The position numbers and the translations under genes are program-made. DNA of 8,514 bases from Acidimicrobiia bacterium (GTDB taxonomy: Bacteria > Actinomycetota > Acidimicrobiia > IMCC26256 > JAENVU01), in assembly GCA_025357995.1 (NCBI GenBank), contig JANYLF010000160.1, positions 1 through 8,514 of the forward strand, given 5' to 3'. Positions within the stretch are counted from its first letter, which is position 1. Each line of letters opens with the position of its first letter. Shown piece by piece: positions 1 to 6,395 of this stretch. The notes under the pieces were generated by a model that saw nothing but the letters and a program-made list of their open reading frames with translations, did no database searches and was not told the DNA's origin.

Positions 1-908
1 CGCTGCTCTTCGCGGGCCTCGATTGGATGCGCGAGCACGACATTGCGGTAAGCACGCTCCACCCCGCGTCGACGCGCGTGTATCGGAGCGCCGGTTGGGA
101 ACTCGCCGGCATGCAGGGCGTATACCACCTCCCTACGCGCACCGCCGCCGCCATCCGCGGTGGCGCAGATCTCGCGGTCGAGCGCTTGGAACCCGAGGAC
201 CACCTCGCCGTCCGTGCCTGTTACGACTCCGTCGCGCGACATACCCACGGGTTCGTGGATCGTTCCGAATCGTTCTGGTTGCTCCGCGAGCTGAACCTTC
301 GTGAGGACAGCGTCTTCACCTACGGCGTACATGATGCCGACGGCCTTCGCGGCTACGTGCGTTATCACCAAGAGTCGAGCGCGGGATGGTGGTACCGACT
401 CGTCGTCGACGAATGCATTGCTACAGATCGCGAGACCGCGGCCTCGCTGTGGCGCTTTCTCGGTGGGCATTCGATGCAGGTGCAACAGCTGGAACTCTCC
501 GCTCCGTCCGTCGAACAGATCCTTATGCTCACCGATGAACAAGACGTGACTGCAGTCGCCGAGAATCGCTGGATGGCCCGCATCGTCGATCTCGCGGGTG
601 CCATCTCGGGCCGCGGCTACCCCCGTGAGATCCGCGGCACAACGACCATCCGGGTCAGCGACCCCTGGCCCGGTGGCCCGAACGGCACCTGGGGGATCGA
701 GATTGCCGATGGAGACGCGGTGGTCGAGCCGACGACGAATGACGCAGACATCGCGATCGACGTCGGCGCCTTGAGCGCATTGGCCATTGGCCGGTTCACG
801 GCTGACGCATTGGCGCGGGCGGGACGGCTCCAAGGCTCGCCCGACTCGATCGCGCGACTCGGTGGCATGTTCGCGGCCACGATGCCCCAGATCGCCGACG
901 ACTTTTAG
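1..908 (+). CDS. Eis-like GNAT N-acetyltransferase with C-terminal SCP2-like domain (5' truncated)
   Basis: The frame is open from the first bases of the window (codons from position 3), so the gene starts upstream; the ATG at 27 is internal. About 301 residues are visible against roughly 400 for the Eis family, so about 100 are missing. The first visible residues are the end of the acetyl-CoA-binding GNAT domain, with HPASTRVYRSAGWE (residues 20-33 of the fragment) matching the family's tyrosine-plus-GW/GF motif. A second, degenerate GNAT-like region follows. Then NRWMARIVDLAGAISGRGYP (about 185-204) leads into an SCP2-like alpha/beta domain. The protein ends in Phe. In M. tuberculosis Eis the carboxylate of the C-terminal Phe402, with Tyr126, is catalytic, so the same chemistry is plausible. 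Eis proteins acetylate amines, including aminoglycosides and lysines; the substrate here is unknown. The gene converges on its neighbour with a 12-bp gap. The family assignment is good; the function is inferred. Confidence 0.85.
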   Translation, partial: LLFAGLDWMREHDIAVSTLHPASTRVYRSAGWELAGMQGVYHLPTRTAAAIRGGADLAVERLEPEDHLAVRACYDSVARHTHGFVDRSESFWLLRELNLREDSVFTYGVHDADGLRGYVRYHQESSAGWWYRLVVDECIATDRETAASLWRFLGGHSMQVQQLELSAPSVEQILMLTDEQDVTAVAENRWMARIVDLAGAISGRGYPREIRGTTTIRVSDPWPGGPNGTWGIEIADGDAVVEPTTNDADIAIDVGALSALAIGRFTADALARAGRLQGSPDSIARLGGMFAATMPQIADDF

Positions 909-920
909 CCCGTCGGGGTT

Positions 921-1127
921 TCAGACTCTGGGCGCGAGGGACTTGATGGCGCGGTCGATGGCGCGTCTCGCCATGATGAGGCCTCGCTCGGCGGTCTCCA
1001 AGTCCGAGGCCACGCCCGAGCCGTCGCTGGTGCGATAGCGGTCACCGACTACCACGATCCGCTGCGTGAGCTCCTCCAGCGAAGATCGTAAGGTGCTCAG
1101 CTCGGCGTGGTCGGAGGCGGCAGTCAC
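921..1127 (-). CDS. Small hypothetical protein, 68 aa
   Basis: I do not recognise this protein. The proposed start is GTG at 1127, giving VTAASDHAELSTLRSSLEEL and onward for 68 residues. A second in-frame GTG at 1148 would add seven residues, and neither has a strong Shine-Dalgarno sequence. The frame stays open further upstream to 1499, but that would lie antisense inside hisD and has the arginine/serine-rich look of a shadow. The protein looks helical: a heptad-like stretch (residues 8-30), a short Gly/Ser loop (TSDGSG, 33-38), then a charged helix rich in Arg, Ala and Glu ending in AIKSLAPRV. No signal peptide or membrane segment is visible. It is divergent from hisD across 76 bp and convergent with the Eis-like gene. 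The complement of 1170-1175 reads TTGACG, a good -35 hexamer for this gene, but no matching -10 is clear. Coding status rests on composition and on filling the gap between two genes. Confidence 0.55.
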   Translation of the reverse strand: MTAASDHAELSTLRSSLEELTQRIVVVGDRYRTSDGSGVASDLETAERGLIMARRAIDRAIKSLAPRV

Positions 1128-1191
1128 GGCCGGAGCCTGGCCAACCACCGACGCCGATGCAACTCGTCCCGTCAATCCGACGGTCCGCCGG

Positions 1192-1197
1192 TACCAT
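1192..1197 (+). promoter_or_regulatory. -10 element (TACCAT) for a leaderless hisD transcript
   Basis: TACCAT fits the actinobacterial -10 pattern TAnnnT. It ends 6 bases before the A of the hisD ATG at 1204, so transcription would begin at or next to the start codon. No Shine-Dalgarno sequence precedes the ATG, which fits leaderless translation. No convincing -35 hexamer is seen 16-18 bases upstream. Seen: the motif and its spacing. Inferred: promoter function. Confidence 0.5.
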
Positions 1198-1203
1198 GCC
1201 GGA

Positions 1204-2496
1204 ATGCTCGCTCGCCTCGACGTCCGGGACGCGCGCACGGACCTGGCGGAGCGCCTGGGCATCGGCCTCGACCCATCGGCGGCGGATGCGGAAATCAGCG
1301 AGACGGTAACTGCGATCGTCGACGATGTGCGCCGTCGTGGTGATGTGGCAGTACGCGAGTACACCCGACGCTTCGATGGACCGCTGCTCGACCACCTGCG
1401 GGTCACGGACGCGGAGTGCCGAGCCGCGGTCGACGCGACGTCGATCACGGTGCGCGACGCGCTCGAACTCGCGGCCGAACGCATCAACGAGTACCACAAG
1501 CTTCAGGCCGCGATTCCGCCGGTGGGGTACTCAGAGGCCGGCGTGACCGTGACCGAGGCGATTCGGCCGGTTGACCGCGCGGGCCTCTACGTACCGGGTG
1601 GTCGGGCCGCGTACCCGTCGACCGTTCTGATGACCAGCATTCCCGCACGGGTCGCCGGCGTGCCCGAACGGGTCCTGTGTGTTCCTCCCGACGTGTCGGG
1701 CGCGGTCCCCGCGGTCACGCTCGCGGCCGCGTTCTTGACCGGGGTCACCGAGATCTACCGAGTTGGCGGCGCGCAGGCGATCGCGGCCATGGCGTACGGG
1801 ACCGAGTCGATTCCCGCGGTCGACGTGATCGTCGGGCCCGGCAACGCGTACGTCGATGCCGCAAAGCGGTTGGTGGCCGGTGCCGGAATCGTCGGAATCG
1901 ATGGGCCGGCCGGCCCTTCGGAACTCGTCGTGATCGCGGACTCCACCGCGGATCCCATCCAGGTGGCGCTCGATCTCGCGGCGCAAGCCGAACACGGTCC
2001 CGGGGGGACGGCCTTTGTGGTGGCGTGGGACGCGACGGTGCTCGACAACGTGATGGATGCGGTGGTGGGGTACCTCGCGACCGCGGACCGCGCCGACGAG
2101 ATCCAATCCACGCTCACGACGGGCGGGCGGGCCGTACTCGTGCGCGACGTCGAGCAGGCGATCACCGTCGCGAACCTCATCGCGCCGGAACACCTCGAAC
2201 TCAGCGTGGACCAGGCCGAAGACCTCGTGCCTTCGATCCGCCACGCCGGCGCGGTCTTCGTCGATACGCCCACCGCACTCGGCGATTACGTGGCCGGGGC
2301 GAATCACGTGCTTCCCACCGGGCGCGCCGCGCGGTTCGCCAGCGCGTTGCGTGTCGACGATTTCCGCACGCACATGCACGTGGTGCACGCGAACCGGGCC
2401 GGGATCGATGCGATCGGTCCCGCCGCGGTCACATTGGCGCGGGCGGAAGGGCTCTCGGCCCACGCCGCGTCGGTCGAACGTCGGATCCGGCCGTGA
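1204..2496 (+). CDS. hisD: Histidinol dehydrogenase
   Basis: This cytosolic, zinc-dependent enzyme oxidises L-histidinol to L-histidine in two NAD+-dependent steps, the last two reactions of histidine synthesis. Starting at ATG 1204 gives 430 residues, the usual length. The frame is open back to 1066, but that extension is unlike HisD and would overlap the divergent gene. All expected catalytic residues are present: zinc ligands Gln261 and His264 in AQAEHG, Asp361 in LGDYVAGANH, and His420 in EGLSAHAAS. The general-base pair Glu329-His330 lies in NLIAPEHLEL. The NAD-binding region is visible as RVGGAQAIAAMAYGTES and VIVGPGNAYVDAAKR (about 186-222), with LYVPGGRAAYPST earlier (128-140). It is the first gene of the his operon, expressed from an apparently leaderless promoter just upstream. 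Its stop overlaps the hisC start by four bases (GTGA), implying translational coupling. The identification is secure. Confidence 0.98.
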   Translation: MLARLDVRDARTDLAERLGIGLDPSAADAEISETVTAIVDDVRRRGDVAVREYTRRFDGPLLDHLRVTDAECRAAVDATSITVRDALELAAERINEYHKLQAAIPPVGYSEAGVTVTEAIRPVDRAGLYVPGGRAAYPSTVLMTSIPARVAGVPERVLCVPPDVSGAVPAVTLAAAFLTGVTEIYRVGGAQAIAAMAYGTESIPAVDVIVGPGNAYVDAAKRLVAGAGIVGIDGPAGPSELVVIADSTADPIQVALDLAAQAEHGPGGTAFVVAWDATVLDNVMDAVVGYLATADRADEIQSTLTTGGRAVLVRDVEQAITVANLIAPEHLELSVDQAEDLVPSIRHAGAVFVDTPTALGDYVAGANHVLPTGRAARFASALRVDDFRTHMHVVHANRAGIDAIGPAAVTLARAEGLSAHAASVERRIRP

Positions 2497-3569
2497 CCCG
2501 TCCCGAACCTCGCGGGGACCTTCGATCGCTCTCCGGGTATCATTCGCCCCAGCTCGATGTCGACGTGCGCCTCAACACGAACGAAAGCCCGTTCGCACCG
2601 CCGGCGGAATTCGTCGACGCGTGGCTGGCTGGTCTGCGCGCCGCCGCGCTTCATCGGTACCCCGATCGCGCCGCGACCGACCTCCGTGCCGCGATCGCGT
2701 CGCGACTCGGTCAGCCGATCGAGCGCGTGTTTCCGGCGAACGGATCGAACGAGGTCCTGCAGACCCTCCTCCTCACCTACGGCGGTCCCGGTCGGCGCGC
2801 CCTCGTCTTCGAACCGACGTACGCGCTCCACGCGCACATCGCGCGCATCACAGGGACGGAGGTCATCACCGCGCACCGAAACGACGACTTCGCGATCGAC
2901 GTCGGTCATGCCGTGGACGTGATCGGGCGCGAACAACCCGATGTGGTGTTCGTGTGTAGCCCCAACAATCCTTCGGGCACCGTTGAGCCGCTCGCCGTGG
3001 TGGAAGCGATCTCGGACGCCGCGGACGGCCTCGTTGTCGTGGATGAGGCGTACGGCGAGTTCGCGCCGGAGTCCTCCTTGGCGTTGGTCGACGACGATCG
3101 ATCGTTGGTGGTCTCGCGGACGTATTCCAAGGTGTGGTCGCTCGCGGGATTGCGTTTGGGATTCGCGGTGGCACCGTCGTGGATCGTGGCCGAGCTCGAC
3201 AAGGTTGTGTTGCCGTACCACCTCGATGCTGCGACGCAGATCGCGGGCCGTGTCGCGCTCGACTTCGTCGACGAGATGGAAGGCCGCGTCCGCTACCTCA
3301 TCGAGGAACGGGAGCGGCTCATCGCGGCATTGCGCGAGCAATCCGGTGTCGAAGTGTTTTCGTCCGGCGCGAACTTTGTGTTGTTCCGATGCGTCGGACG
3401 CGGCCATGCGGTCTGGGACAGCCTCGTGGCACTCGGAATCTTGGTCCGAGACTTCTCGTCGTGGCCCGGCGTGGAAGATTGTCTCCGCGTCACGATCGGG
3501 ACCAGGGAAGAAAACGACCAGTTTCTGTCGAGCCTGGCCGCGGTACTGCGCGAGAGTGAGGGATCATGA
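2493..3569 (+). CDS. hisC: Histidinol-phosphate aminotransferase
   Basis: This PLP-dependent class I/II (fold type I) aminotransferase converts imidazole-acetol phosphate and glutamate to histidinol phosphate and 2-oxoglutarate. GTG at 2493 is chosen because it overlaps the hisD TGA as GTGA and gives 358 residues, normal for HisC. Visible landmarks are RLNTNESPFAPP (26-37), the substrate-entry motif; HRYPD (54-58); ANGSNEVLQ (82-90), contacting the PLP phosphate; CSPNNPSGT (155-163); VVDEAYGEF (182-190) with the PLP-pyridine Asp184 and Tyr187; the Schiff-base lysine Lys213 in SRTYSKVWSLAGLRLGF; and the carboxylate-binding Arg332 in LRVTIG. There is no obvious Shine-Dalgarno sequence, so translation probably depends on coupling to hisD. 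The 3' end overlaps hisB by four bases (ATGA). Some HisC proteins also act on aromatic amino acids, which cannot be judged from sequence alone. Confidence 0.96.
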   Translation: MTRPEPRGDLRSLSGYHSPQLDVDVRLNTNESPFAPPAEFVDAWLAGLRAAALHRYPDRAATDLRAAIASRLGQPIERVFPANGSNEVLQTLLLTYGGPGRRALVFEPTYALHAHIARITGTEVITAHRNDDFAIDVGHAVDVIGREQPDVVFVCSPNNPSGTVEPLAVVEAISDAADGLVVVDEAYGEFAPESSLALVDDDRSLVVSRTYSKVWSLAGLRLGFAVAPSWIVAELDKVVLPYHLDAATQIAGRVALDFVDEMEGRVRYLIEERERLIAALREQSGVEVFSSGANFVLFRCVGRGHAVWDSLVALGILVRDFSSWPGVEDCLRVTIGTREENDQFLSSLAAVLRESEGS

Positions 3570-4159
3570 GTGAACCCGCGGTCCGAACCTCGCACCAGAC
3601 CCGCCGTACCAACGAGACGCAGATCGCCGTCGATCTGGACCTCGACGGTCGGGGCGAGGCCACTGCGAGTACCGGGATTCCGTTCTTCGATCACATGCTC
3701 GAACAGCTCGGCAAGCACGGTGGGTTCGATCTGCGCATCGACGCCACCGGCGATCTCGAGGTCGACACGCACCACACCATCGAAGACGTGGGCATCGTCC
3801 TCGGCACTGCGTTCAAGGACGCCGTGGGCGACAAGATCGGGGTCCGGCGTTTTGCTTCGGGTCTCTACCCGCTCGACGAGGCCTTGGTGCAGGTTGCGCT
3901 CGACCTGTCGGGCCGACCCTTCCTTGTCTACGACGTTGATCCGATCTCCGAATGGATCGGCACGTTCGATCCGCAACTCGCGGAGGAGTTCTGGCGGGCG
4001 TTCGCATTCGCCGCGGGAATCACATTGCACGTGACGTCGATCACGGGACGCAACGGTCACCACGTGATCGAAGCGTCGTTCAAGGGCGTGGCGCGATCGC
4101 TTCGAGACGCGATCCGCGTCGAGAGCGACGCGCTGCCTACGACGAAGGGCGCGCTGTAG
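3566..4159 (+). CDS. hisB: Imidazoleglycerol-phosphate dehydratase (monofunctional)
   Basis: This Mn2+-dependent enzyme dehydrates imidazoleglycerol phosphate to imidazole-acetol phosphate, the step before HisC. ATG 3566 overlaps the hisC TGA as ATGA and is preceded by GAGGG at 3558-3562. The 197-residue product is the short, single-domain form, without the histidinol-phosphatase domain of enterobacterial HisB. Metal-binding motifs are intact: FFDHMLEQLGKHGGFDL (40-56), DTHHTIEDVGIVLG (67-80) with His69, His70 and Glu73, and ITGRNGHHVIEASFKGVARSL (159-179) with His165, His166 and Glu169. YPLDEALV (101-108) is also typical. The protein ends in LPTTKGAL, the usual family C-terminus, so the TAG at 4157-4159 is the genuine stop. 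This matters for the odd start of hisA, which overlaps it. Confidence 0.97.
   Translation: MSEPAVRTSHQTRRTNETQIAVDLDLDGRGEATASTGIPFFDHMLEQLGKHGGFDLRIDATGDLEVDTHHTIEDVGIVLGTAFKDAVGDKIGVRRFASGLYPLDEALVQVALDLSGRPFLVYDVDPISEWIGTFDPQLAEEFWRAFAFAAGITLHVTSITGRNGHHVIEASFKGVARSLRDAIRVESDALPTTKGAL
4145..4149 (+). promoter_or_regulatory. Probable ribosome binding site (AAGGG) for hisA
   Basis: AAGGG lies inside the last hisB codons, six bases before GTA 4156, where HisA homology begins. The spacing suits initiation at 4156. The same bases encode the conserved Thr-Lys-Gly at the HisB C-terminus, so the match may be chance. Confidence 0.35.
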
Positions 4160-4905
4160 ACCTCTATCCCGCGATCGATCTCCGCGGCGGCAACGCAGTC
4201 CGCCTGTTGCGCGGCGACTTCGCCGCCGAAACGATCTACGACGCGAATCCCGTCGCGGTCGCACGCGATTTCGAAGCCCAGGGTGCGCGCTGGATCCACG
4301 TCGTGGATCTCGATGCCGCGCGTACCGGGTCGGCCGCGAACTTGGGCGCGATCGAGGCGATCTGCGCGGCGGTGGAGTGTCCGGTCCAAGCCGGCGGGGG
4401 AGTGCGATCGGTAGAGGCCGCGGGCGCACTCTTCGGCGCAGGGGTCGAGCGCGTGATCGTGGGCACTGCAGCGGTGGAGAATCCCGATCTCGTCGACGTG
4501 CTGTGCCAACTGCATGGCGGTCACGTGGGCGTCGGGCTGGATGCGCACGGCCGCGACGTTGCGGTGCGCGGCTGGGTGGCGGGAAGCGGACGCAATCTGT
4601 TGGATCTGGCGCAACGATTCGCGCAGTCCGGGGTTTCCGCGCTTGTCGTCACCGAAATTGGGCGCGACGGAACCCTCGAGGGTCCCGACATCGATCAGCT
4701 CGAGGCCGTATTGGCCATCACGGGGACTCCGGTCATCGCGAGCGGTGGGGTGGGAACGCTTGACGACCTGCGGGCTCTGGGCGCCCTGAGTACCGGCCCT
4801 CGGCGCCTGCACGGCGCGATCGCGGGGCGGGCGCTCTATGAACGTCGCTTCACGGTGGCCGAGGGAATTCAGGCCTGCGGTGGCGACGGTTTCAACCGGC
4901 CGTAA
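4156..4905 (+). CDS. hisA: Phosphoribosylformimino-5-aminoimidazole carboxamide ribotide isomerase, non-canonical start
   Basis: This (beta/alpha)8-barrel enzyme isomerises ProFAR to PRFAR. Homology begins at VDLYPAIDLRGGNAVRL, encoded from 4156; families normally start MxLYPAID at this point. The codon there is GTA, not ATG/GTG/TTG. The nearest upstream in-frame ATG is at 3952, deep inside hisB, and the first downstream candidate (TTG 4207) would lose the first strand and its catalytic aspartate. Counting from 4156 the protein has 249 residues, the normal length. Motifs are Asp8 in PAID; QAGGGVRS (78-85); the phosphate-binding VIVGTAAVENP (100-110); VGLDAHG with Asp129; VRGW (137-140); TEIGRDGTLEGPD (166-178) with Asp171; and ASGGVGTLDDL (195-205). 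The barrel is intact, so the gene is probably functional despite its start. Actinobacterial homologues (PriA) may also serve tryptophan synthesis as TrpF; I cannot decide this here. hisH, normally between hisB and hisA in actinobacteria, is absent. Confidence 0.93.
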   Translation, partial: VDLYPAIDLRGGNAVRLLRGDFAAETIYDANPVAVARDFEAQGARWIHVVDLDAARTGSAANLGAIEAICAAVECPVQAGGGVRSVEAAGALFGAGVERVIVGTAAVENPDLVDVLCQLHGGHVGVGLDAHGRDVAVRGWVAGSGRNLLDLAQRFAQSGVSALVVTEIGRDGTLEGPDIDQLEAVLAITGTPVIASGGVGTLDDLRALGALSTGPRRLHGAIAGRALYERRFTVAEGIQACGGDGFNRP

Positions 4906-4957
4906 TCGGGGGTAGGTTGGGCTGGTGGGCGGACCACCGGGGACCGCCTCGACCGCT

Positions 4958-4963
4958 GGAGGT
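4958..4963 (+). promoter_or_regulatory. Shine-Dalgarno sequence GGAGGT that decides the start of the small ORF
   Basis: GGAGGT is a near-perfect ribosome binding site, four bases before GTG 4968. It favours this start over TTG 4917, and over GTG 4962, which overlaps the site itself. A weak -10-like TAGGTT at 4913-4918 could provide a separate transcript. Confidence 0.5.
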
Positions 4964-4967
4964 GCCG

Positions 4968-5180
4968 GTGATCGGTGTCATCGACGACGGGTTCTTGAAC
5001 CGCTACCGCGAGCTTTTGGACGCGGAATCCGCGGCCTTCGACGAGCTGGAACATTCGGTCGAAGAGGGTGACCGCGAGCATTACGAACTCGACTTCGGGA
5101 CTTGGCGCGAGATCGTCGCCCGTCGCATCGCGTTCCTGGATCGTCACGACCTGATGTCGGCACCAGTCACCACGGCGTAG
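4968..5180 (+). CDS. Small acidic hypothetical protein, 70 aa
   Basis: I do not recognise this protein. From GTG 4968 it reads VIGVIDDGFLNRYRELLDAE and continues through a strongly acidic, probably alpha-helical middle (FDELEHSVEEGDREHYELDF, about residues 25-44) to IVARRIAFLDRHDLMSAPVTTA. No signal peptide, membrane span or cysteine is present. The frame is open upstream to TTG 4917, but that extension (rich in Pro, Gly and Arg) looks non-coding. It lies 62 bp after hisA on the same strand, where some actinobacterial his operons carry further his or small genes, so it may be co-transcribed. A role in histidine synthesis is not shown. Clear helix patterning, acidic composition unlike shadow frames and a good Shine-Dalgarno sequence support it as a real gene. 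Confidence 0.65.
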   Translation: MIGVIDDGFLNRYRELLDAESAAFDELEHSVEEGDREHYELDFGTWREIVARRIAFLDRHDLMSAPVTTA

Positions 5181-5191
5181 GACTGAGCGGC

Positions 5192-5206
5192 GGCCGCGAC
5201 GCGGCC
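5192..5206. terminator. Short hairpin GGCCGC-GAC-GCGGCC after the his operon
   Basis: A perfect 6-bp G/C stem with a 3-base loop lies 12 bases after the stop of the small acidic gene. There is no T-run on either strand, so intrinsic termination is uncertain. In such GC-rich DNA a six-base stem can arise by chance. Confidence 0.35.
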
Positions 5207-5213
5207 CTGTCGG

Positions 5214-5258
5214 GCGGTGCGGTGACCCGAGCGCTCCGAGCCCAGGTCACCACACCGC
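5214..5258. terminator. Long inverted repeat between convergent genes, possible bidirectional terminator
   Basis: Bases 5214-5227 (GCGGTGCGGTGACC) pair with 5245-5258 (GGTCACCACACCGC) over 14 positions with one mismatch, leaving a 17-base loop. The structure sits in the gap between the convergent small acidic gene and the beta-helix gene, the expected place for a shared terminator. No U-tract follows on either strand, as is common in GC-rich actinobacteria. The complementarity is seen; the terminator role is inferred. Confidence 0.55.
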
Positions 5259-5267
5259 TTCGATCAG

Positions 5268-6380
5268 CTACGAGCAGAGGCCGCCCGGATTCGATGCGGC
5301 ACACCGGTTGCGCTTGAAGGTGTTCCCGCTCCCCGATCCGTCGCTGAAGATGTCGACGGGCGAGTTGTTCGAGAGTCGGTTCTTCTCGATGCGGTTGTTC
5401 GTCGGCGCAGTGCCACCGAGGCCAGTCGTGTCCAGGAGGATCAAACCTCCCGAAGGAAGCGCGGACTGGCCGCCGGCCGCGTTGTTGCGCACCGTGTTGT
5501 GCTCGACGAGCGTCCCCGTATCACCGAGGATGCCTATCCCGATGCCGGAGAGCGGCGGGGAGTCGGAGCCAGGCGGGCAGGCGTTGTTGTTGGCCGTGAC
5601 CGTGTTGTCATAGACACTCACCTGTCCGCCGATTCCGGGGGCACCCGTGTCGAGCAGGAAGAGCCCGGCACAGTTGCCGATGAAGGTGTTGTCGTGGATC
5701 TTTCCGCCGAGCGAGTCCCGGAAGAGCAGGCCTTCTCCTCGGTTGCGTGCAGAGGTGTTGTGCTCAACGCGCACGTCGGCACCGGGTGATTCGCCGATGT
5801 AGAAACCGGCGTCACCGTTGTCGTGCGAGAACGAGTCGGTGTACCGCACGTGCTTCGAGTGGAACGCAAAGATTCCGTACCCGCCATTGCTCCCGAACTC
5901 TCCGTCGCGCACGTCGAGCCCGTCGGTGGCGACCGCGAACGCACCGTCCCCGCTCCATCCGACGGACGCGATGCCGTCGATCTTCACTCCCGCCAGGTAC
6001 GCGGTCGGGGAGAAGTTCTGGTCGACGGATCCGTGAATACAGATGCCGGTCACGAGATCACCCACCGACGCGGGTGCTGCGCCGGTGACAGCGGACGATT
6101 CCTGCGCCGGCGACGTGCACGGGGCCTCGTTCACGGTGCCACCCGGCACGAGGATCGTGTGGTGACCGTCGAGCGACACCGGCCGCGAGATGTCGAGGTT
6201 CTCGTGGTACGTGCCCGGCGCGATCTCGATCCGTGCACCCGACGGTGCTGCGTTGATCGCTGCTTGAATGGATTGGCCCGGGTGGACGTCGTATGACGCG
6301 GCGCCACTCACCGCCGGCTGCGCACCGACGACGAGTCCACTGGTGAGTGTGATCGCCGCCAAGAGATTTCGTGTCTTCAT
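5268..6380 (-). CDS. Secreted parallel beta-helix (NosD-like) repeat protein
   Basis: Starting at ATG 6380 the protein has 370 residues. An in-frame ATG at 6392 is less likely, because GGGGAGAG at 6390-6383 is then the ribosome binding site for 6380. Residues 1-29 are a Sec signal peptide: MKTRN, a hydrophobic core LLAAITLTSGLVVGA, and a likely cleavage site near AVSGAA. The mature part opens with HPGQSIQAAINAAPSGARI and IEIAPGTYHENLDIS (33-65), the typical cap of right-handed beta-helix proteins. Repeats follow with asparagine-ladder turns: VEHNTSARN, IHDNTFIGN, VYDNTVTANNN, VEHNTVRNN, IEKNRLSNN and NTFKRNRC (205-360). Six cysteines (88, 114, 237, 268, 360, 369) could form disulfides outside the cell. 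No catalytic residues of a known pectate lyase or other polysaccharide lyase can be picked out, so substrate and activity are unknown; a surface carbohydrate-binding or degrading role is possible. The gene appears to have its own promoter. Confidence 0.85.
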   Translation of the reverse strand: MKTRNLLAAITLTSGLVVGAQPAVSGAASYDVHPGQSIQAAINAAPSGARIEIAPGTYHENLDISRPVSLDGHHTILVPGGTVNEAPCTSPAQESSAVTGAAPASVGDLVTGICIHGSVDQNFSPTAYLAGVKIDGIASVGWSGDGAFAVATDGLDVRDGEFGSNGGYGIFAFHSKHVRYTDSFSHDNGDAGFYIGESPGADVRVEHNTSARNRGEGLLFRDSLGGKIHDNTFIGNCAGLFLLDTGAPGIGGQVSVYDNTVTANNNACPPGSDSPPLSGIGIGILGDTGTLVEHNTVRNNAAGGQSALPSGGLILLDTTGLGGTAPTNNRIEKNRLSNNSPVDIFSDGSGSGNTFKRNRCAASNPGGLCS

Positions 6381-6395
6381 TGCTCTCCCCATTTC

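Noticed and set aside
908..932. Possible terminator hairpin (GCCC...GGGC) between the Eis-like gene and the small minus-strand gene
   Set aside because: Only a 4-bp stem with a long loop and no T-run; not better than chance in this composition.
1066..1203. N-terminal extension of hisD by 46 residues
   Set aside because: The extra residues are unlike HisD, ATG 1204 gives the standard 430-residue length and a -10 element lies just before it; the extension would also overlap the divergent small gene.
3952..4155. ATG 3952 as the true hisA start
   Set aside because: It would add 68 Arg-rich residues read out of frame through conserved hisB sequence, with no HisA homology.
1531..4812. Long open frames antisense to hisD, hisC, hisB and hisA (for example 2304-3407 and 3293-4429, minus)
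   Set aside because: They are rich in Arg, His and Asp, match no family and lie opposite genes with complete motifs. This is the usual effect of high GC at third codon positions.
4917..4967. TTG 4917 as the start of the small acidic gene
   Set aside because: The extra residues are Pro/Gly/Arg-rich, and GGAGGT at 4958-4963 points to GTG 4968.
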